A DNA stretch of 64,000 bases from assembly GCA_023400235.1 (NCBI GenBank), contig JAEXFI010000014.1, positions 1-64,000 of the forward strand, in the 5' to 3' direction. The stretch's first letter is position 1, and every line of letters starts with the position of its first letter. Of the stretch, positions 24,948 through 33,743 are shown in pieces. Position numbers and translations under genes: made by a program. Source of the stretch: Bacillota bacterium. Its GTDB lineage: Bacteria; Bacillota; Clostridia; Acetivibrionales; DSM-1351. The notes beneath the pieces were generated by a model. The model saw only the letters and a program-made list of their open reading frames with translations. It made no database searches and was not told the origin of the DNA.

Positions 24948-25865
24948 ATGAAAACCTATCATCGCAACTTTATTTATGAAAGTAAGGATTTTGACAATAT
25001 GTGCAGCTATATCCTTGAGGATAACAGGTTGAAAAAGGAACATTTTATCTGGCATATAGGGCGCATCGTAGACTGGAAATACAACCTTGCAAACTTCAGC
25101 AGGCACTTTCCTGATAACTATTGCCGGGCGGCGCAGCTATGGTTTGATTACTTTCACAATCTCATAGGCTTTGCAATTTCTGAAGAATTCAATAATGAGT
25201 TCTCCCTTCTGCTGAAAAAAGAATACTCCTTTCTATATCCGGAGATGCTTGACTGGGTGAGGACAGAATGGGGCTGCCAGCACAAAAGCCTGGTTACACA
25301 GGAAATAGAAACTGAGACCGGCTACATTAAAATACTTGAAGAACATGGCTATAAAAGGACTGAAGGAATAGAGCTGAGACGGGTATTTGATACAAGTCAT
25401 TATAAGGATTTCAATGTTGAGGACTTGTCAATATCCTTCCAGAGCATGGCCGAAAACAAGGATTACTCCGCCCAGGCAATCCTCAGAAGAAATGCCTGGC
25501 CGAAAACCTTCAGTGATGAAATAGACTTGCAAATCAGGGAATACACCCGAAGAAGCCCTCTATATAAGGCAGATTTTGATTTTGTACTGGTCAATAAGGA
25601 AGGCCGTCACGTCTCAGGCTGTGAAGCCTTTATAGATTATGAAAATAACACCGCTGAAATCGAAAGGGTCTGCACCCATTCTGATTTTTATAACAGGGGC
25701 TATGCCGGGATGGCGCTTAAAGCCTGCATGAGAAAGCTGTATGCACACAATATTTTAACAGCTTTTATAGGAGGCTCATATGATAAGTCCATCCACCTTT
25801 ATGGAAAGCTGGGACACGTAAAAGAGTATGCCCGCTTCACCTATGAGTATAGTACAGGAGAATAG
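24948..25865 (+). CDS. GNAT family acetyltransferase (305 aa)
   Basis: The C-terminal ~130 residues have the GNAT core: FDFVLVNKEGRHVSGCEAFID, then AEIERVCTHSDFYNRGYAGMALKACMRKL with the RGYAGMA acetyl-CoA loop, then SIHLYGKLGHV. The N-terminal ~150 residues look like a diverged second GNAT fold. The substrate is unknown. The ribosome site is GTGGAGG. It is the last rightward gene before the leftward biosynthetic cluster and ends 11 bases from it, tail to tail. Confidence 0.75.
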   Translation: MKTYHRNFIYESKDFDNMCSYILEDNRLKKEHFIWHIGRIVDWKYNLANFSRHFPDNYCRAAQLWFDYFHNLIGFAISEEFNNEFSLLLKKEYSFLYPEMLDWVRTEWGCQHKSLVTQEIETETGYIKILEEHGYKRTEGIELRRVFDTSHYKDFNVEDLSISFQSMAENKDYSAQAILRRNAWPKTFSDEIDLQIREYTRRSPLYKADFDFVLVNKEGRHVSGCEAFIDYENNTAEIERVCTHSDFYNRGYAGMALKACMRKLYAHNILTAFIGGSYDKSIHLYGKLGHVKEYARFTYEYSTGE

Positions 25866-25875
25866 CAGGATAATT

Positions 25876-26295
25876 TTATGTTCCAAGCATTCTCTTACTC
25901 TCTCTGTTACTTGATAAAGCTGAATAAAAATTATATATCCAGACGGTAATTATAGAAATTAAAATGCGAGGTATAATCAAATAGGCCGGATTACAGCCCA
26001 GTGTCATAAAATTAGCGGTTTCCTGAATCATTGAATGACTGGTGCATATTGAAAGCTTCAGCTTCTTCTGTTCGATTTCGCTGATATGCCTTTTATCCTT
26101 GGCGTCTATCAACATGCTCGCCCCGTATATCAGCCCCACGATATTAATAATCAGCCACATGAAAGCCGATTCCTTTGTCAGGCCGAATACAAGCATGATA
26201 TGTTTGAAAAACCCGCTGACCTTGGCAATAATCCTATACCTGTTCAGCAGCCTATAGAAAATGATTATCAATATATTAATCTTTATTCTTGCCAT
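25876..26295 (-). CDS. Nucleoside-recognition (Gate) type membrane protein, short form
   Basis: About 140 residues with three or four membrane helices. It has the pattern of half a Gate-domain protein: FGLTKESAFMWLIINIVGLIYGASMLID, then QKKLKLSICTSHSMIQETANFMTLG. Proteins of this type are often twice as long, so it may be a half-size form or a remnant. ATG at 26295, TTG at 26301 or TTG at 26319 could start it; GGGGAG is placed best for 26301. It is the last gene of the biosynthetic operon, next to the BtrH-like gene. Confidence 0.55.
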   Translation of the reverse strand: MARIKINILIIIFYRLLNRYRIIAKVSGFFKHIMLVFGLTKESAFMWLIINIVGLIYGASMLIDAKDKRHISEIEQKKLKLSICTSHSMIQETANFMTLGCNPAYLIIPRILISIITVWIYNFYSALSSNRESKRMLGT

Positions 26296-26302
26296 GTACA
26301 AA

Positions 26303-27364
26303 CTAAAAAAACTCCCCAAAGCATTGACTTAACGCTGCATGTTGGTTCTTCTGGATTGTCTCCAGCAGCTCTGCAGCCCTGTCTATTAGGGTACTGTTTT
26401 TAGTCATTCCGTATTTTATTATCAGGTTAACCAGAGTATTTGCATTTTCAAGTATCTGCCCAAAGCCCTCTAAAGCTTTTTCACCCTGGTGTTTGTTCAG
26501 ATGGCCTTTTTCAATCAGGTATCTAATTCTCAGATCCATTATTCTCGCATGGTCATAGATCATGTAAAAAGGTCTTATGTCAACACTACGTTGGCTGTCA
26601 GGCTTCATTCTCACCAGGTAGTTTTTCAGGCTCGAAAATACCTCTCTTCCGAAAACTATATCCTGCTTGTTATCCCTGTTGTACATATTCCAGTACTCTG
26701 GAGTTTCGGCATTCAAATAAGCCCGTATGGCGGTTGTAATATTTTCAAAGGAGAAGCTGTAGTCACAGACAGGGTTGTATTCATACAGATACACTCTGGC
26801 ATTGAAAAAATCCTGTCCCGGATTGGTTGTCTCCCCCATTGTCATGTACCCTTGGCTGAAGTCTCGGAAGGAGACCTTCTCAAAGCTGTATTTGCCATAC
26901 TTGAAGAAATCAGCCACATACAAGCTTTCTTCCTCCGAGTCATACCCATAGACAAGAATATCGTGCATTGTCCTGGATTTTTGATAATGCCAGTAGGCAG
27001 GAATATAATAGCGGTTTACCATCATATGAACATAATTGTTCATATTTATGCTGTCTATGATGAAAGCAACAATGGAATTCCACTTCTTCCGGATGAACTC
27101 CCTGCTTATTTTTTGACTGTAAATCCACTTGCAGCAGTCCGAGGGCCTGAGCTCGTAGGGCAATGGGAAATAGAAATCCCCCCAGTTATGGTTGAAATCC
27201 CTGTTCAGATATAACTGTATATAGTTGCTGAATATCCACGGCTGCGTCTGCTCATAATTGCCAAGGATGGAAAGCAGGTCTGCATGCTGTGTATATGTGG
27301 TAATAACAGGATAGCTGACCGGCAAAATCTTCTGCGGTTTTTCATTACTAATAACCATGGGCAT
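26303..27364 (-). CDS. BtrH-like (C39/papain-fold) protein, ~353 aa
   Basis: The segment TMHDILVYGYDSEEESLYVADFF...FEKVSFRDF has the His and Asp region of BtrH N-terminal / C39-like domains. In butirosin biosynthesis BtrH moves an acyl group from a carrier protein to an amine. Where family members usually have the nucleophilic Cys near the N-terminus, this protein reads TYTQHADLLSIL with no Cys, so it may be inactive or use another residue. About 150 C-terminal helical residues follow. The ATG at 27364 has AGAGGTGA. It sits beside carrier protein 3. Confidence 0.55.
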   Translation of the reverse strand: MPMVISNEKPQKILPVSYPVITTYTQHADLLSILGNYEQTQPWIFSNYIQLYLNRDFNHNWGDFYFPLPYELRPSDCCKWIYSQKISREFIRKKWNSIVAFIIDSINMNNYVHMMVNRYYIPAYWHYQKSRTMHDILVYGYDSEEESLYVADFFKYGKYSFEKVSFRDFSQGYMTMGETTNPGQDFFNARVYLYEYNPVCDYSFSFENITTAIRAYLNAETPEYWNMYNRDNKQDIVFGREVFSSLKNYLVRMKPDSQRSVDIRPFYMIYDHARIMDLRIRYLIEKGHLNKHQGEKALEGFGQILENANTLVNLIIKYGMTKNSTLIDRAAELLETIQKNQHAALSQCFGEFF

Positions 27365-27442
27365 CTTCACCTCTTAATATCATTGAATTATTCACCTTGC
27401 TTATTACATCCGGCTTTTCAACCAGCTAACTTTTCATCCTGC

Positions 27443-27703
27443 TTACTTTCTTTCGTTCAGCTTGGACTGAACATAGGCCGAAAGTGATTTGAAATCGGGA
27501 AGCTTGTTGAAGGTCATATCAGCATCACCGAATTCAAGTTCAAATTCATTTTCTATGGCTACAATCATTCTGATAAATGTCATGGAGTTAAAACCCAGGC
27601 TGTCAAATTTTGAGTCCTCCTGAATATTTTCAGGACTTATTTGCACATCACAACTGGCTGCAATCATTTGCTTGATTTTTTCATTTATCATGTTTATTTC
27701 CAT
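27443..27703 (-). CDS. Acyl carrier protein 3
   Basis: About 86 residues with a carrier-protein fold. The attachment motif is SLGFNSMTFIRM (Ser near residue 40), followed by AIENEFELEF. The motif has N in place of the usual D before Ser. It would be loaded with phosphopantetheine by an enzyme encoded elsewhere. Starts at 27718, 27703 and 27691 are all in frame behind a GGGGGG ribosome site. It is transcribed between the ABC exporter and the BtrH-like gene, which suggests it is the BtrH partner. Confidence 0.8.
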   Translation of the reverse strand: MEINMINEKIKQMIAASCDVQISPENIQEDSKFDSLGFNSMTFIRMIVAIENEFELEFGDADMTFNKLPDFKSLSAYVQSKLNERK

Positions 27704-27829
27704 GCCCCCCATCTGCACAAAACCCCATGAAAGTTACGGCATGGAATCGGTGCCACATTTTTATATATTTCATATTTTCTTTCAACCTTATACCTCTCAA
27801 ATAAAACTTATATGTGAATATGTCCTGCA

Positions 27830-28633
27830 CTATGAGCCTGTGCTTTCATAGTGCCTGATGCCCAGGGACCACAGTCTGTAGGCCAGTACGAACAGGACAA
27901 CTCCAACTATGGGGGTGCAGTATTGAAGTGCGGGGTGAAACAATGTATTCCCCGACTTGTTCAAAAAATAAACGGACGGATAGAAGTTTACAAAGGCATA
28001 AGGAACTATAAAAGTCAGAAGTATCCTTATGAAGGTATCATACAAATTTATAGGGTAATCTACAAAACGCCTAATACCATAAATAAAGGTGTCCACCAAC
28101 TGTGAGGAATTCACAAACCAAAAGCTCAAAGCCCCGCCTATTATAAACATAGAGCACTGTATGAGGAAGGCTCCCAGCAGGAACAATATAAAAAACACTA
28201 CGGCAGAAGCCGACCAGCTTATTTCCAGGCTGCCAATGCTTATTCCCAGAACTACACCTGCCAGCACAGTATGTCCTAAAAAAGCATATGTGAAATTCTT
28301 AGCCAGCATGTGGTAGAAGGGATTCAGCGGCCGTGTCAAAATGCCGTCAAAGGATCCGTCCTGTATCATATTGCCCAGTTGCCTCATGGGGCCCCATACA
28401 AACAGAGCACTTAACCCGTATGAAAGCAAATTCAGGCTGTATAGGAATACCACCTCATTATAGCTCCATCCGTTCATGGTATTAAACTTGTTGAAAATTA
28501 CCCATATTCCCAGAAAATTTATTGAATAGGTAAAAACCTGTATAAACATGTTGGAAATAAAGGAGTACCTGTATTCCATACTGGTTTTTAATGAAATTGA
28601 TATGTATCTGAAATACAAGAGCAACTTCTCCAT
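27830..28633 (-). CDS. ABC-2 family exporter permease B (267 aa)
   Basis: A six-helix membrane protein of the ABC2_membrane_6 type (PF06182-like): MEYRYSFISNMFIQ, IQDGSFDGILTRPLNPFYHMLAKNF and IRRFVDYPINLYDTFIRILLTFIVPYAFVNFYPS are characteristic. It pairs with the permease at 28762 and the ATPase at 29564. AGGAGG is placed 5 bases before the ATG. It is probably the membrane half of the exporter for the cluster's product. Confidence 0.85.
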   Translation of the reverse strand: MEKLLLYFRYISISLKTSMEYRYSFISNMFIQVFTYSINFLGIWVIFNKFNTMNGWSYNEVVFLYSLNLLSYGLSALFVWGPMRQLGNMIQDGSFDGILTRPLNPFYHMLAKNFTYAFLGHTVLAGVVLGISIGSLEISWSASAVVFFILFLLGAFLIQCSMFIIGGALSFWFVNSSQLVDTFIYGIRRFVDYPINLYDTFIRILLTFIVPYAFVNFYPSVYFLNKSGNTLFHPALQYCTPIVGVVLFVLAYRLWSLGIRHYESTGS

Positions 28634-28761
28634 ATTAACCTCCTAAGCCGTATTATGACTTTGGCCAAAACCGGCAAAAAATGATTATGATATCTTAGCT
28701 TGCTTTCCCAGCCTGGGTCCAAGTCGATAAAACCAACCAGCGTGCATCTGACCTCAGGAAA

Positions 28762-29562
28762 CTATCCTCCCTGGATTACCAGCCTTTTTATACCTTTTTT
28801 CCAGAGAAGCCTTTCAAGCAAAAGCAATATGGCAATCCATGCAAACTGCTGCAGCAGCATGACAAGCGCCTCTTTTAAGCTCACCTTCTGCAGGTATATG
28901 GAGGTAGGAGCAAAATAAATAAATTTAAAGGGAAGATAATCGGAGAGCACAAATAAAAACCCGGGGAAGAACCACAACGGAATCCAGGCCCCGGAAAACA
29001 GCCTTATCAAATCCTGCAGCAGCCTGTCAAAATGCCATATTTCCAGATACCAGAAGCCCAGAATCCCCAGTATGTAAGTTATCAAAAAATTAATGACGAT
29101 GCCGTTAAACAGTGCGGCCATAAACAGCACAAAGTTAAAGAAAGTGGTGGGCTGAAATCCAAAAACCAGTCCGCCTATAACCACCACCGGTATCAGCTCC
29201 ATAATGACACTTGAAATGTTATTCCCCAAAACATTACAAAACTGCCAGGCCTTATAGTTTATAGGCTTTAAAAGATCCAGTCCGATTGCTCCCGACTTTA
29301 TTTTATCATTCATAATGCTGATAACATTATTTGATATAAACACTGAGATAGAACTGCTTATTATTGAATACATTATCATATCCTTAAGCGTTACAGAGCC
29401 CATATTTGACGCAGTCTCAGTACTTCCCAAGTACAGGGCCTTCCAGATGGACACTGATATAAAAAGGGCAATTATCCTGTTAAACAGCCTCAGGAACAGG
29501 TTGAATCGATAAGTGCTGTTTACAAGCAGAGAATTTTTTACGAACTCAATATACAGCCTCAC
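28762..29562 (-). CDS. ABC-2 family exporter permease A (266 aa)
   Basis: A second PF06182-like permease. It has about six helices, MNDKIKSGAIGLDLLKPINYKAWQF near residue 90 and GAWIPLWFFPGFLFVLSDYLPFKFIYFAPTSIYL. The start is GTG with AAGGAGG located at the end of the ATPase gene; the stop and start are only a few bases apart, so translation is coupled. Transporters with this two-permease layout export lipids or natural products in known cases. Confidence 0.85.
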   Translation of the reverse strand: MRLYIEFVKNSLLVNSTYRFNLFLRLFNRIIALFISVSIWKALYLGSTETASNMGSVTLKDMIMYSIISSSISVFISNNVISIMNDKIKSGAIGLDLLKPINYKAWQFCNVLGNNISSVIMELIPVVVIGGLVFGFQPTTFFNFVLFMAALFNGIVINFLITYILGILGFWYLEIWHFDRLLQDLIRLFSGAWIPLWFFPGFLFVLSDYLPFKFIYFAPTSIYLQKVSLKEALVMLLQQFAWIAILLLLERLLWKKGIKRLVIQGG

Positions 29563-29563
29563 G

Positions 29564-30580
29564 TCAACGCACCTCCTTAGCCATCTCTTGGGTCACTTCT
29601 CTCTTATATATTCTTCTGATTATTTCCTCTATCTCGGTTTCCTTCAACTTAAAATCCTTTATTTTATACTCGCTCATTACTTTTTCAATGATTTGAGTGG
29701 CATTTATGGAATCAGTGCTGTACCTGACCAATATCTTATTCTTTTCACAGGTGATATCAGCAATATCCATGTCACGCAAAGAATCCACCCTGTTGACGAT
29801 TGAATCCGTCTCAATGACCAGCTCTTCCCCCGTTCCAAAATTATTCTTCAAATGAGTTAAGTTGCCGTCATACATTTTTTTGCCCTGATCTATTACCATA
29901 ACCCTGGAGCAGAGCTTTTCAATATCCGATATATCATGAGTGGTCAATATTACGGTAGTCTCAAAGTTCTGATTTATTTCCCGAATAAACTGCCTTATGT
30001 TTTCTTTCACAACCACGTCAAGCCCTATGGTAGGCTCGTCCAGAAAAAGAATTTCCGGATTGTGCAGTAATGCGGCGCACAAGTCCCCTCTCATTTTCTG
30101 CCCCAGGCTTAGCTGTCTTACCGGAACATTTATGAAGCTGTTTATGTCCAGCACCTCTGCAAAACGGGCCAGATTTTCCCTGTACTGCTTCTCAGGTATT
30201 TTATAAATGTATTTAAGAAGATTGAAGGATTCACACAGGGGGATGTCCCACCACAGTTGAGAACGCTGTCCGAAGACCACACCAATCCGCTTGGAATTCT
30301 CTATTCTGTTCTCATAAGGAATGACACCCTTAACCGTCACTTTACCCGAGGTGGGCGTCAGAATTCCAACCATCATTTTTATGGTGGTTGATTTTCCTGC
30401 CCCATTAGGCCCGATATATCCCAATATTTCGCCCTTTTCTATCTGGAAGGAAATATCCTCCACAGCCATTTTGCTTTCATATTCCCTGTGAAAAATACTT
30501 TTGACGGCATTTGTCAAACCGGGCTTCCTTATCTCTCTTTTAAAGGTCTTTCTAAGGTTTTCTACTTCGATTAATGCCAT
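29564..30580 (-). CDS. ABC exporter ATPase (338 aa)
   Basis: Walker A GPNGAGKST (residues 58-66), signature LSLGQKMRGDL, Walker B ILFLDEPTIGLD and an H-loop TTHD are intact. The long N-terminal extension before Walker A (TFKREIRKPGLTNAVKSIFHREYE) is typical of ATPases that partner with PF06182 permeases. The ATG at 30580 has AGGAGG. It forms the exporter with the next two genes and may confer self-resistance. Confidence 0.92.
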   Translation of the reverse strand: MALIEVENLRKTFKREIRKPGLTNAVKSIFHREYESKMAVEDISFQIEKGEILGYIGPNGAGKSTTIKMMVGILTPTSGKVTVKGVIPYENRIENSKRIGVVFGQRSQLWWDIPLCESFNLLKYIYKIPEKQYRENLARFAEVLDINSFINVPVRQLSLGQKMRGDLCAALLHNPEILFLDEPTIGLDVVVKENIRQFIREINQNFETTVILTTHDISDIEKLCSRVMVIDQGKKMYDGNLTHLKNNFGTGEELVIETDSIVNRVDSLRDMDIADITCEKNKILVRYSTDSINATQIIEKVMSEYKIKDFKLKETEIEEIIRRIYKREVTQEMAKEVR

Positions 30581-30663
30581 ACCGGTATACCTCCTGAAAT
30601 AGATGCTGGTCTCGGTGGGCCGTTACAGGCCGAACCGCACATTTGATAAGCTTCCTTAACTCC

Positions 30664-31182
30664 TTAATCTGTTACAGCATCCTTATTTAAGACCAGTTCC
30701 TCTGCTTTTTTCTTTGAAGGCGAGGCAATTTTTCTCCGTTCAAACCCAAATGCCACGACAGCCATCAGCTTGAGAGCTTCACCATAGTCAATCAGCTCCG
30801 CTATCTGGGCCTCCTTGCCAAAGCAGTCTCCTGTCCAGCAGGAGGCAATGCCGTTGCTCTCACCCTCCAACAGCATGTTTTCTATAGCAGCACCAATAGC
30901 CATGGCATCCTTTATCTGGTCATAGCTCTCATTTTTATTTAAATACACCAATATCAGCAGGTCTGCCGTAGCCAGCCATTTATTGCCGGTCAATATTCCG
31001 GCCAATTTCAATATCAATTCTTCCTCCCTGACAATATGAAATCTCCAGGGCTGAAGGTTTTTACCTGACGGGGCCAGGGAAGCGGCAAGTATCAATCGGC
31101 CTATAATCTGCCCGGATACCTTTTTACTTTTATCAAAAAACCTGCTGCTGTGCCTGTTCAGAATCTCTTTACAATTAATCAT
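30664..31182 (-). CDS. Nitroreductase family flavoprotein (172 aa)
   Basis: A compact FMN nitroreductase: RHSSRFF at the N-terminus, LAASLAPSGKNLQPWRFHIV, DAMAIGAAIENMLLEGESNGIASCWTG and LKLMAVVAFGF. In biosynthetic clusters such enzymes oxidise heterocycles or reduce double bonds; which applies here is unknown. The ribosome site GAAGGTGA is present. It lies between AMP ligase B and the exporter ATPase. Confidence 0.85.
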   Translation of the reverse strand: MINCKEILNRHSSRFFDKSKKVSGQIIGRLILAASLAPSGKNLQPWRFHIVREEELILKLAGILTGNKWLATADLLILVYLNKNESYDQIKDAMAIGAAIENMLLEGESNGIASCWTGDCFGKEAQIAELIDYGEALKLMAVVAFGFERRKIASPSKKKAEELVLNKDAVTD

Positions 31183-31205
31183 TTTTTCACCTTCAATAGA
31201 AATAT

Positions 31206-32651
31206 TTAAAAAAGGGCGCCTCTTCCGGTTCTTATAAGCTTTCCCGAGGCATTCCGGTTCAAACTACCCGTTATATTTATCTGGCTGGGCAGCTGATAGC
31301 TTGGGAGCACCCTGGAAATCTCAGCCATGAGCTCCTTTTCACTGCATTGTACACCTTCCTTAAGGACAATATCTACGGCAATTGCCTGAACTCCTCCATC
31401 CAACACACCATAGGCCATATTTTCCCTGACCATGGGCAGTTCATTGAGGACATTTTCAATTTCCTTAGGATATATATTCATTCCCGCCTTAATAATCATG
31501 TCATCCACTCTTGCCAGAATGTACAGATTGCCCGCAATGTCCTTATATCCAACATCTCCTGTTATGAGCCAGTCATCTTTAATCTTCTGCCTGGTCAAAG
31601 CCTCATTTCCGTAATAGCCCTTCATTAAACTGGGAGATGAGACCCACACGTTTCCGTGCTGCTTTGGTTTCAATTCATTTCCCTGGTCATCTGCAATTTT
31701 TATTGTAGTATTTCGAAGCCCCTTGCCCACTGATTCGGGAATGCTGTCAAACAAGCCGGGCTCCAGATAGCTGACCCTGGGAGAGGCTTCTGTAAGACCG
31801 TAGACATTGTAGATATGGGCCTCACTAAACACTTCCCTTATTTGCCTTGCTATTTCTCCTGTAAGACACTCTCCGCTGATTGCAAGCACTTTTAAAGCAT
31901 ACGCCTTTTTTAGCCTTCTGGAGAATATGGACAAATGCTGGAACAGCGTGGGCGTACCGCACAAAACCGTAATTTTCTGCTCTGCAATACAGTTCAGAAC
32001 GGATATTGGATTGTATGTGCCGTCTAAAAACACTATATTCAATCCTTTATACAAGGAGATTAAGAATTCCCCGGTGAGAACGGCACAGTGGTATAGCGGC
32101 CTGGCAATCAATATGTTATCGCCTTTTCCAATCTTAAAATATTCGTCAATGGCCAGAATGTTCAGGAGCAAACCTTTTTCAGTTATCATTGCACCCTTGG
32201 GATTGCCTGTGGTACCAGAAGTATTCATTATCAAAGCCACATCCTTGAGCAGCTCCCATTGGTCATGCTGAACTATGTCACCGGTAAAGGAAAGGCTGCG
32301 CAGGTCAAAGGACGGCACTTCATATACACCGCTTATTTCAGGGGTATCAGTAATAATGACCTGTGGACGTGTGCCCTCAATTATTTTTTTACAGTGTTTT
32401 TCCCCATAGTTTACGGACATTGGAATTGGTAGCATATCTGCAAACCAGCATCCTAAGATTGCCAAGGCAGTGTTGTAATTGCTGCTGCATAAAACAGCGC
32501 ACTTGGCCTTAACCCGGAGCCCTTCCTTTAGTTTGCCTCCCAACAGCCTTGCACAAGCCAGCACCTCACCATATGTATGCCTTTGCCCGGAATCCGAAAA
32601 CCAAGCCTCTTCAAACAGGGACATTCTCTCACTTATGAAATTCCACAACAT
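31206..32651 (-). CDS. AMP-dependent acyl/aryl ligase B (481 aa)
   Basis: An ANL-superfamily adenylating enzyme. The P-loop MNTSGTTGNPKG is at residues 142-153, A5 is YGLTEASPR, A7 is WLITGDVGY and A10 is ASGKLIRT with the catalytic Lys. It activates a carboxylic acid as acyl-AMP and should transfer it to a carrier protein. Carrier protein 2 lies 11 bases upstream and is the likely partner. Substrate residues cannot be interpreted by eye. Confidence 0.9.
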   Translation of the reverse strand: MLWNFISERMSLFEEAWFSDSGQRHTYGEVLACARLLGGKLKEGLRVKAKCAVLCSSNYNTALAILGCWFADMLPIPMSVNYGEKHCKKIIEGTRPQVIITDTPEISGVYEVPSFDLRSLSFTGDIVQHDQWELLKDVALIMNTSGTTGNPKGAMITEKGLLLNILAIDEYFKIGKGDNILIARPLYHCAVLTGEFLISLYKGLNIVFLDGTYNPISVLNCIAEQKITVLCGTPTLFQHLSIFSRRLKKAYALKVLAISGECLTGEIARQIREVFSEAHIYNVYGLTEASPRVSYLEPGLFDSIPESVGKGLRNTTIKIADDQGNELKPKQHGNVWVSSPSLMKGYYGNEALTRQKIKDDWLITGDVGYKDIAGNLYILARVDDMIIKAGMNIYPKEIENVLNELPMVRENMAYGVLDGGVQAIAVDIVLKEGVQCSEKELMAEISRVLPSYQLPSQINITGSLNRNASGKLIRTGRGALF

Positions 32652-32662
32652 ACCTTTATCCT

Positions 32663-32896
32663 CTATATATGTCTATTGACCAAATCCACAAGATCCTTGA
32701 CGTACCTGAAATTTGCCGGATTCAGCTCCGAGTCGTCAAACTGTGTCTGAAATTCATTTTCAATCTGTATGATCAACTCAACTTTTTTTAAAGAGTCGAA
32801 GCCCAACTCCAAGAGGGCCTGTTCAACACCTGTTATCTCCTTTATTACTGCCAGTTTCAGAACCACATCCAGCACTTTATCCTCTATAGTTTTCAT
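32663..32896 (-). CDS. Acyl carrier protein 2
   Basis: A 77-residue carrier protein with LLELGFDSLKKVELI (attachment Ser near residue 35) and IENEFQTQFDD. The ATG at 32896 has GGAGG 6 bases upstream. A TTG two codons earlier is less likely. It overlaps the end of the 288-residue gene by 20 bases and directly precedes AMP ligase B. Confidence 0.88.
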   Translation of the reverse strand: MKTIEDKVLDVVLKLAVIKEITGVEQALLELGFDSLKKVELIIQIENEFQTQFDDSELNPANFRYVKDLVDLVNRHI

Positions 32897-33743
32897 TAAC
32901 AACCTCCAACCTTTCTATCAATTGTTTTTTAAAAAGCTCTTCCATAATATAAATACTATTGATTATCTCATGTAACTTTTCAGTGCTGTAGCGGCCTCTT
33001 AGACGCATGTACTCCAGCTTTGTAAACTTTTCATCCAGGAAGTTGTAATAATCCTCCAGAAAGCCGGAATCAAAAAACTTCCCGCACAAGGCCTCAGTCC
33101 TCTTGACTATAACCCTGAGAACACCCAATATGTCCCTCAGCATTTGTATTTCAATATCTCCGCTGAACTCTCTTCCTTCCCCGGAGGAGGAATTTAAAAC
33201 CGACTGATGAAAATGCCTGAATATTTCCAGCTTCCTGCTATGGGCAAGCTCAGACCCCTGCAGGTCAAAAGCAATTGTTTCACCTGCATGTATCCGCTTT
33301 ATATCGGCCGGGGAAAGAATTCCATCATCCCGGGGATTATCATTAATATATTGAAACAGGCCATCCTCCTGCTTCTTGAGCAAAATAAAATGGTCGTCTC
33401 TCCAAAGTTTAATCTGATATTTTTCTGAAATATATTCCGGTGTCACCCTGATAGCAGCTATACTCCACTGCTCAAGCAAGTCTTCCACCGGGACATTTCT
33501 TATCATCCTTATGTCTATTTTTTGCAGTTCCCTTCCCACTTGCTGTATGCGTGGAATCCTGTCAAAATAACTGTACTGCTTTTGTCCCGAATAAAACTCC
33601 TCAAATATTTCCGCAAAACTGAGATAGCTCTTGTAGAAAATATATTCCCAGTCTAAATCGCAATCCTGCAGCAGGTAGATAATATAGTTTTCTATGCAGG
33701 ACAAGCCATACCCCAGTGTCAATTGGTTTTTATCAAAATTCAT
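32877..33743 (-). CDS. BtrH/C39-like candidate acyl-transfer protein (288 aa)
   Basis: The order GYGLSCIENYIIYLL (Cys near residue 16), WRDDHFILLKKQEDGLFQYINDNPRDDGILSPADIKRI and a C-terminal helical region matches a papain-like BtrH-type domain with Cys and His present. Known relatives move carrier-bound acyl groups to amines. Similarity is weak, so this is a tentative call. Its ATG follows the preceding stop codon directly (TAA then ATG), with GAGG inside the upstream gene. Confidence 0.45.
   Translation of the reverse strand: MNFDKNQLTLGYGLSCIENYIIYLLQDCDLDWEYIFYKSYLSFAEIFEEFYSGQKQYSYFDRIPRIQQVGRELQKIDIRMIRNVPVEDLLEQWSIAAIRVTPEYISEKYQIKLWRDDHFILLKKQEDGLFQYINDNPRDDGILSPADIKRIHAGETIAFDLQGSELAHSRKLEIFRHFHQSVLNSSSGEGREFSGDIEIQMLRDILGVLRVIVKRTEALCGKFFDSGFLEDYYNFLDEKFTKLEYMRLRGRYSTEKLHEIINSIYIMEELFKKQLIERLEVVNENYRG

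Noticed and set aside
26489..27214. 241-codon plus-strand open frame
   Set aside because: It lies fully inside the BtrH-like gene on the other strand, has no ribosome site and reads as low-quality protein; it is an antisense shadow.
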